A DNA stretch of 8,087 bases. Source: an uncultured Spirochaetia bacterium. GTDB lineage: Bacteria > Spirochaetota > UBA4802 > JAGODF01. Positions 5,524 to 8,087 of the stretch are shown piece by piece. A program made the translations under genes and the position numbers. Each line of letters starts with the position of its first letter. Position 1 is the stretch's first letter. The notes under the pieces were generated by a model. It was not told the DNA's origin, did no database searches, and was given only the letters and a program-made list of their open reading frames with translations. Where the stretch lies: NCBI GenBank assembly GCA_937967705.1, contig CALCJG010000175.1, forward strand, positions 1 through 8,087, given 5' to 3'.

Positions 5524-6510
5524 ATGAATATATATCCGGCGACACCGGAAAACATACAGAGGGCTGCCTCCCTCATCCGGGAGGGGGGGATCGTGGCGTT
5601 CCCTACGGAAACCGTATACGGCCTGGGGGCGGATGCCACCAACGCCCTGGCGGTAGCCCGTATCTTCGAGGCAAAGAACCGGCCCTCTTTTGATCCGCTC
5701 ATCGTTCACATCGCGGAGGAGGAAATGGCCTCCGATATAGTCCATTCCTTCGATGAGTCCGCGCGGAAACTGGCACACGCCTTCTGGCCAGGCCCCCTGA
5801 CCCTGGTGCTGCCTAAAAAGGAAACGGTGCCGGACATTGTCACGGCGGGCCTTCCCACGGCAGCCCTGCGCATGCCGGACCATGAGGTGGCGCGGGAACT
5901 GATACGACAGGCGGGTCGGCCCGTTGCCGCGCCCAGCGCCAATCCGTTCGGATATATCAGCCCCACAACGGCCGCCCATGTGGCCAAACAACTGGGAGAC
6001 CGGGTGGATATGATCCTGGATGGGGGCCGATGCCGTGTAGGAGTGGAATCCACCATTGTTAAACTCCTGGGGTCAGAGCCCTGTATCCTCAGATACGGGG
6101 GCCTTTCCGCAGAGGAAATCGAAACAGTAGTCGGTCCTCTGCGCCAAAAAACCGGGGGTCAGAGCCTGCCGGAGGTTCCCGGGGAACTGCCCTATCACTA
6201 CTCCCCCCACACGCCGATTCGCATCATCGGGAGCGCCGGAGATGTCTCATCGGAAAGTCTATCGGGGGTCAGAGCCGGTCTGTTAACCTTCCGGGTGTCA
6301 GCGCCCTCTGTCCATTTCCTCCAAACAGAGGTCCTGTCCCCCTCCGGGAGCCTCCCGGAGGCCGCTTCCCGCTTTTTTGAGGCGCTACACAGCCTCGATG
6401 AGGCGGGTCTTGATATCATCTATGCCGAAGAGGTGCCGGAAACCGGGCTGGGAAGGGCTATCATGGACCGCCTGCGCAAGGCCGCGGCGCGTAAAAAAAG
6501 TCTTGATTAA
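5524..6510 (+). CDS. sua5: L-threonylcarbamoyladenylate synthase, Sua5 type (YrdC + Sua5 domains)
   Basis: The enzyme makes threonylcarbamoyl-AMP from threonine, bicarbonate and ATP in the cytoplasm. This is the first step of the t6A37 modification of ANN-decoding tRNAs, completed by TsaD/TsaB/TsaE. At 328 residues it is the long Sua5 form rather than the about 190-residue TsaC form. The YrdC domain (about 8-195) shows FPTETVYGLGADA (26-38), the KxR pair Lys51/Arg53 followed by FDPLIVHI, WPGPLTLVL (88-96), ALRMP (114-118), APSAN (136-140) and GVESTIV (173-179). The linker VPGELPYHYSPHTP (218-231) is the characteristic Sua5 loop with HYxPxTP. The remainder (about 232-328) is the Sua5 C-terminal domain. 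The ATG start gives a family-typical N-terminus. A run of seven G (5583-5589) lies early in the coding sequence and is intact in frame. It probably shares a transcript with the gene before it. Also named tsaC or ywlC in some genomes. Confidence 0.95.
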   Translation: MNIYPATPENIQRAASLIREGGIVAFPTETVYGLGADATNALAVARIFEAKNRPSFDPLIVHIAEEEMASDIVHSFDESARKLAHAFWPGPLTLVLPKKETVPDIVTAGLPTAALRMPDHEVARELIRQAGRPVAAPSANPFGYISPTTAAHVAKQLGDRVDMILDGGRCRVGVESTIVKLLGSEPCILRYGGLSAEEIETVVGPLRQKTGGQSLPEVPGELPYHYSPHTPIRIIGSAGDVSSESLSGVRAGLLTFRVSAPSVHFLQTEVLSPSGSLPEAASRFFEALHSLDEAGLDIIYAEEVPETGLGRAIMDRLRKAAARKKSLD

Positions 6511-6530
6511 TTCCCGATATTGAGTCTTTC

Positions 6531-6565
6531 TTGCCATCTCCCGGCTGATCGAAGATCCGGGGCAA
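6531..6565 (+). promoter_or_regulatory. Stem-loop between sua5 and ndk
   Basis: TTGCC (6531-6535) faces GGCAA (6561-6565), and inside it CCCGG (6540-6544) faces CCGGG (6557-6561), with an alternative inner GATC/GATC pairing (6547-6550 with 6554-6557). The pairings compete for a few bases, so one exact fold cannot be fixed by eye. The bases after it are AACAAG rather than a U-tract, so it is more likely an RNA processing or stability element than an intrinsic terminator. A second small hairpin, GGCG (6578-6581) with CGCC (6589-6592), follows before the ndk ribosome site. Confidence 0.35.
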
Positions 6566-6627
6566 AACAAGCCTCACGGCGGGAACGACGCCAGTGGGGT
6601 TTCCTATTTTAAAGGGGAGTAAGAAAC

Positions 6628-7134
6628 ATGGCAATGGAGCAGACCTTAATACTGATCAAACCGGACGGACTCATCAAATCACTGACCGGAAACATTCTAT
6701 CACGGCTGTCCGAGGGGAAGCTGGTCATCATCGGGTCCAAGGTGGTCCGGGTCAACCGCGATCTGGCGGAAAGCCATTATGAGCATCTCAAGGGGAAACC
6801 CTTTTTCAACGAGCTAATCGAATACATCATGGGGGATATTCACAAGACCCACCGCGTGGTGGCCTTCGTCTATCAGGGGGATGACGCCATCAAGAAGATC
6901 CGCGATATCGTGGGGGATACCAATCCCGAACTGGCCAATCCCGTTTCTATCCGGGGTGCCTACGGCCGCATCACCACCTCGGGGGTTTTCGAAAACGTGG
7001 TCCACGCCTCCTCCAGCACCGAGGATGCCGAAAAGGAGATCAAACTCTGGTTTCGCCCGGAGGAGATTGTCGAGGATATCTATCCCTCCAAGGAGATTGT
7101 GGCCGACCAGGTGAAGATGAGAGTCTGGGCTTAA
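6628..7134 (+). CDS. ndk: Nucleoside diphosphate kinase, enlarged divergent form
   Basis: Ndk moves the gamma-phosphate of ATP to other NDPs through a phosphohistidine. Comparing with human NDPK numbering, the active-site set is present: Lys11 in LILIKPDG, Tyr51, Phe59/60 in KGKPFF, Arg92, Thr98 in GDTNP, Arg109 in SIRG, Asn123 and the catalytic His126 in ENVVHAS. The protein is 168 residues against about 140 in most bacteria. About five extra residues lie near 68-76 (GDIHKTHR replaces the usual short SGP turn). About four lie in the Kpn loop between Arg109 and Asn123. A tail from 142 to 168 begins FRPEEIV, resembling the longer eukaryotic-type ends. The usual HGSDS is HASSS here. Shine-Dalgarno GGGGAG (6614-6619) is 8 bases before the ATG, favouring it over the ATG at 6634. 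It lies 38 bp before adk with no terminator, so co-transcription is likely. Activity is expected because all key residues remain, but insertions could alter oligomer assembly. Confidence 0.92.
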   Translation: MAMEQTLILIKPDGLIKSLTGNILSRLSEGKLVIIGSKVVRVNRDLAESHYEHLKGKPFFNELIEYIMGDIHKTHRVVAFVYQGDDAIKKIRDIVGDTNPELANPVSIRGAYGRITTSGVFENVVHASSSTEDAEKEIKLWFRPEEIVEDIYPSKEIVADQVKMRVWA

Positions 7135-7155
7135 ATGGATACGCGTCGTTATCAA

Positions 7156-7166
7156 AAGGGGGGTGA
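7156..7166 (+). promoter_or_regulatory. Strong ribosome binding site of adk
   Basis: AAGGGGGGTGA matches the anti-Shine-Dalgarno complement GGAGGTGA with one mismatch and ends 6 bases before the ATG at 7173. It fixes the adk start and suggests efficient initiation. Confidence 0.75.
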
Positions 7167-7172
7167 TAAACC

Positions 7173-7817
7173 ATGAGACTGATACTTCTGGGAGCGCCCG
7201 GGGCCGGCAAGGGCACTGTTTCGGCTCTGCTGACGGAGAAATACGGCATACCGCAGATATCCACCGGGGACATCCTGCGGGGTGAGGTCAAGAAGGCCTC
7301 CGATGTGGGAAAGGCCGCCGCGGAATACATGCAGAAGGGGGAGCTGGTCCCGGACGAGATCATCCTTCAGTGCATCAACAACCGCCTCAAGGAACCGGAT
7401 TGCGAGGGAGGCTTCATCCTGGACGGTTTTCCCCGCACCATAGGACAGGCGGATGCCCTGGCGGCCCTTCTTGAGAAGATGAATATACGGCTGGATGCGG
7501 TGGTGTCGCTGGAGGCCCCGGAAGACGTGCTCATCCGCCGTCTCACGAGCCGCCGAACCTGCAACAATCCCTCTTGTCAGGCCATCTACAACATCTACAC
7601 CAAGCCGCCGAAGAAGGAGGGGCTCTGTGATCTCTGCGGTAGTCCCATAATCCAGCGGGATGATGAGACCGAGGCTGTTATCCGCCACCGGCTGGAAACG
7701 TACAAGGAAAAGACTTTCCCCCTGATCGATTATTATTCCCGGGGGGGCAACTTCTTTGCCGTTCCCTGTCTGGATGCCAAAGATACACTGGCGGACATCG
7801 AAAAGAGGTTGAACTAA
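7173..7817 (+). CDS. adk: Adenylate kinase, long form with zinc-type LID
   Basis: Adk catalyses AMP + ATP to 2 ADP in the cytoplasm. The 214-residue protein is the standard bacterial long form. The P-loop GAPGAGKGT spans 7-15. The AMP-binding part has STGDILRGE (30-38) with Thr31 and Arg36, and DGFPRT (84-89). The LID begins at RRTC near 127. It has four cysteines, Cys130, Cys135, Cys152 and Cys155, spaced C-x4-C-x16-C-x2-C, followed by IIQRDDE. That is the zinc-binding LID, with two extra residues between the first cysteines compared with the common C-x2-C. The catalytic arginines of the LID (QRDD and the later RHRLETY) are in place. It follows ndk by 38 bp and precedes tRNA-Ser(CGA) by 28 bp. 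In many bacteria adk sits beside secY in the ribosomal protein cluster; here it does not. Confidence 0.97.
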   Translation: MRLILLGAPGAGKGTVSALLTEKYGIPQISTGDILRGEVKKASDVGKAAAEYMQKGELVPDEIILQCINNRLKEPDCEGGFILDGFPRTIGQADALAALLEKMNIRLDAVVSLEAPEDVLIRRLTSRRTCNNPSCQAIYNIYTKPPKKEGLCDLCGSPIIQRDDETEAVIRHRLETYKEKTFPLIDYYSRGGNFFAVPCLDAKDTLADIEKRLN

Positions 7818-7845
7818 TAAGCACCTCGTCGTAGATTGTCTTAAG

Positions 7846-7931
7846 GGAGAGATGCCAGAGCGGTTGAATGGGGCGGTCTCGAAAACCGTTGAGGGGTTTC
7901 CCCTCCGGGGGTTCGAATCCCCCTCTCTCCG
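7846..7931 (+). tRNA. tRNA-Ser(CGA)
   Basis: The acceptor stem GGAGAGA (7846-7852) pairs with TCTCTCC (7924-7930), with discriminator G7931. The anticodon loop CTCGAAA (7878-7884) gives anticodon CGA (7880-7882), reading UCG. The long variable arm is GAGGGG-TTT-CCCCTC, as expected of a class II serine tRNA. The T arm is GGGGG, TTCGAAT, CCCCC (7907-7923). CCA is not encoded. It starts 28 bp after adk with no clear promoter of its own, so it may be processed from the adk transcript. Confidence 0.95.
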
Positions 7932-7942
7932 AAAATTCGATC

Positions 7943-7948
7943 TTTTTT
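7943..7948 (+). terminator. U-tract after tRNA-Ser(CGA), possible weak terminator
   Basis: Six T follow the tRNA 3' end by 11 bases. A tiny CGAA/TTCG pairing (7930-7939) or the tRNA's own acceptor/T stems could serve as the hairpin. No standard strong stem is adjacent, so this is weak. Confidence 0.25.
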
Positions 7949-7961
7949 GACGGTTTGTTTA

Positions 7962-7989
7962 TTGACAAAGGGGATCGGGTGTTTTAACT
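7962..7989 (+). promoter_or_regulatory. Candidate promoter of tRNA-Ser(GGA)
   Basis: A perfect TTGACA (7962-7967) is followed after 16 bases by TTAACT (7984-7989, 3/6 to TATAAT). Transcription would start near 7996, about 16 bases before the mature tRNA, and the position is typical of a dedicated tRNA promoter. The -10 overlaps an inverted repeat, TTTAAC (7983-7988) with GTTAAA (8000-8005). The weak -10 lowers confidence. Confidence 0.45.
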
Positions 7990-8012
7990 GTGATTTCGCG
8001 TTAAACCGCCAT

Positions 8013-8087
8013 GGAGAAGTGTCTGAGAGGCCGAAGGAGCACGGTTGGAAACCGTGTGTAGCGCAAGCTACCGGGGGTTCGAATCCC
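8013..8087 (+). tRNA. tRNA-Ser(GGA), 3' end cut by the window
   Basis: The acceptor 5' strand GGAGAAG (8013-8019) is followed by T8 and G9. The anticodon stem CACGG/CCGTG encloses the loop TTGGAAA (8045-8051), giving anticodon GGA (8047-8049) for UCC/UCU. The long variable arm is GTAGC-GCAA-GCTAC, and the T arm GGGGG, TTCGAAT, CCC runs off the end. The last two T-stem bases, the 3' acceptor strand and the discriminator lie beyond the window. Confidence 0.93.

Noticed and set aside
5524..8087. A functional link between Sua5 and the adjacent tRNAs as t6A substrates
   Set aside because: t6A is made on tRNAs reading ANN codons; these tRNAs read UCN codons, so proximity is not evidence of a substrate relation.

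Overview
This is a bacterial chromosome segment that looks GC-rich by eye and is densely coding. It carries housekeeping genes (apbE, sua5/tsaC, ndk, adk and two serine tRNAs) plus the 3' end of a very large repetitive, probably extracellular, protein. The tRNAs lack an encoded CCA where the end can be seen. Adenylate kinase is the zinc-lid type, Shine-Dalgarno sites are strong and Gly-GGG codons are frequent. My best guess is a Desulfobacterota/deltaproteobacterial-type anaerobe, perhaps Syntrophales-like. This rests on gene content and general familiarity, not on a search, and is low confidence.

Layout. Bases 1-3186 (+) are the C-terminal 1061 residues of a giant protein that begins outside the window. 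It has about nine tandem beta-rich units of about 72 residues, followed by about five propeller-like segments carrying WEDxR-type motifs. Its stop codon overlaps by 4 bp the stop of a convergent gene, 3183-4199 (-), which encodes an ApbE-type FAD:protein FMN transferase lipoprotein. Bases 4200-4537 form the only long gene-free stretch. It holds a 12-base poly-C tract, two plausible sigma70-type promoters flanking that tract, and a predicted leader stem-loop.

From 4538 onward everything is on the + strand: a DUF2156/PF09924 GNAT-fold protein (4538-5404); a full-length Sua5-type threonylcarbamoyl-AMP synthase (5524-6510); a divergent, enlarged nucleoside diphosphate kinase (6628-7134); adenylate kinase (7173-7817); tRNA-Ser(CGA) (7846-7931); and tRNA-Ser(GGA), cut by the window end (8013-8087). 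The gaps are 119, 117, 38, 28 and 81 bp. No strong hairpin-plus-U-tract terminator is visible between the protein genes, so they may be one transcription unit. tRNA-Ser(GGA) appears to have its own promoter.

How they work together. Ndk and Adk are the two general phosphotransfer enzymes that balance NDP/NTP and AMP/ADP pools and are probably co-expressed. Sua5 and the tRNAs belong to translation, but tRNA-Ser(UCN) species are not the ANN-decoding tRNAs that receive t6A. ApbE attaches FMN to exported redox proteins, and no target protein is visible here. I see no defence system, CRISPR array, IS element, prophage or other clearly new multi-gene system. The most unusual content is the repeat protein with its rearranged half-units, the poly-C/leader region, and the enlarged Ndk.
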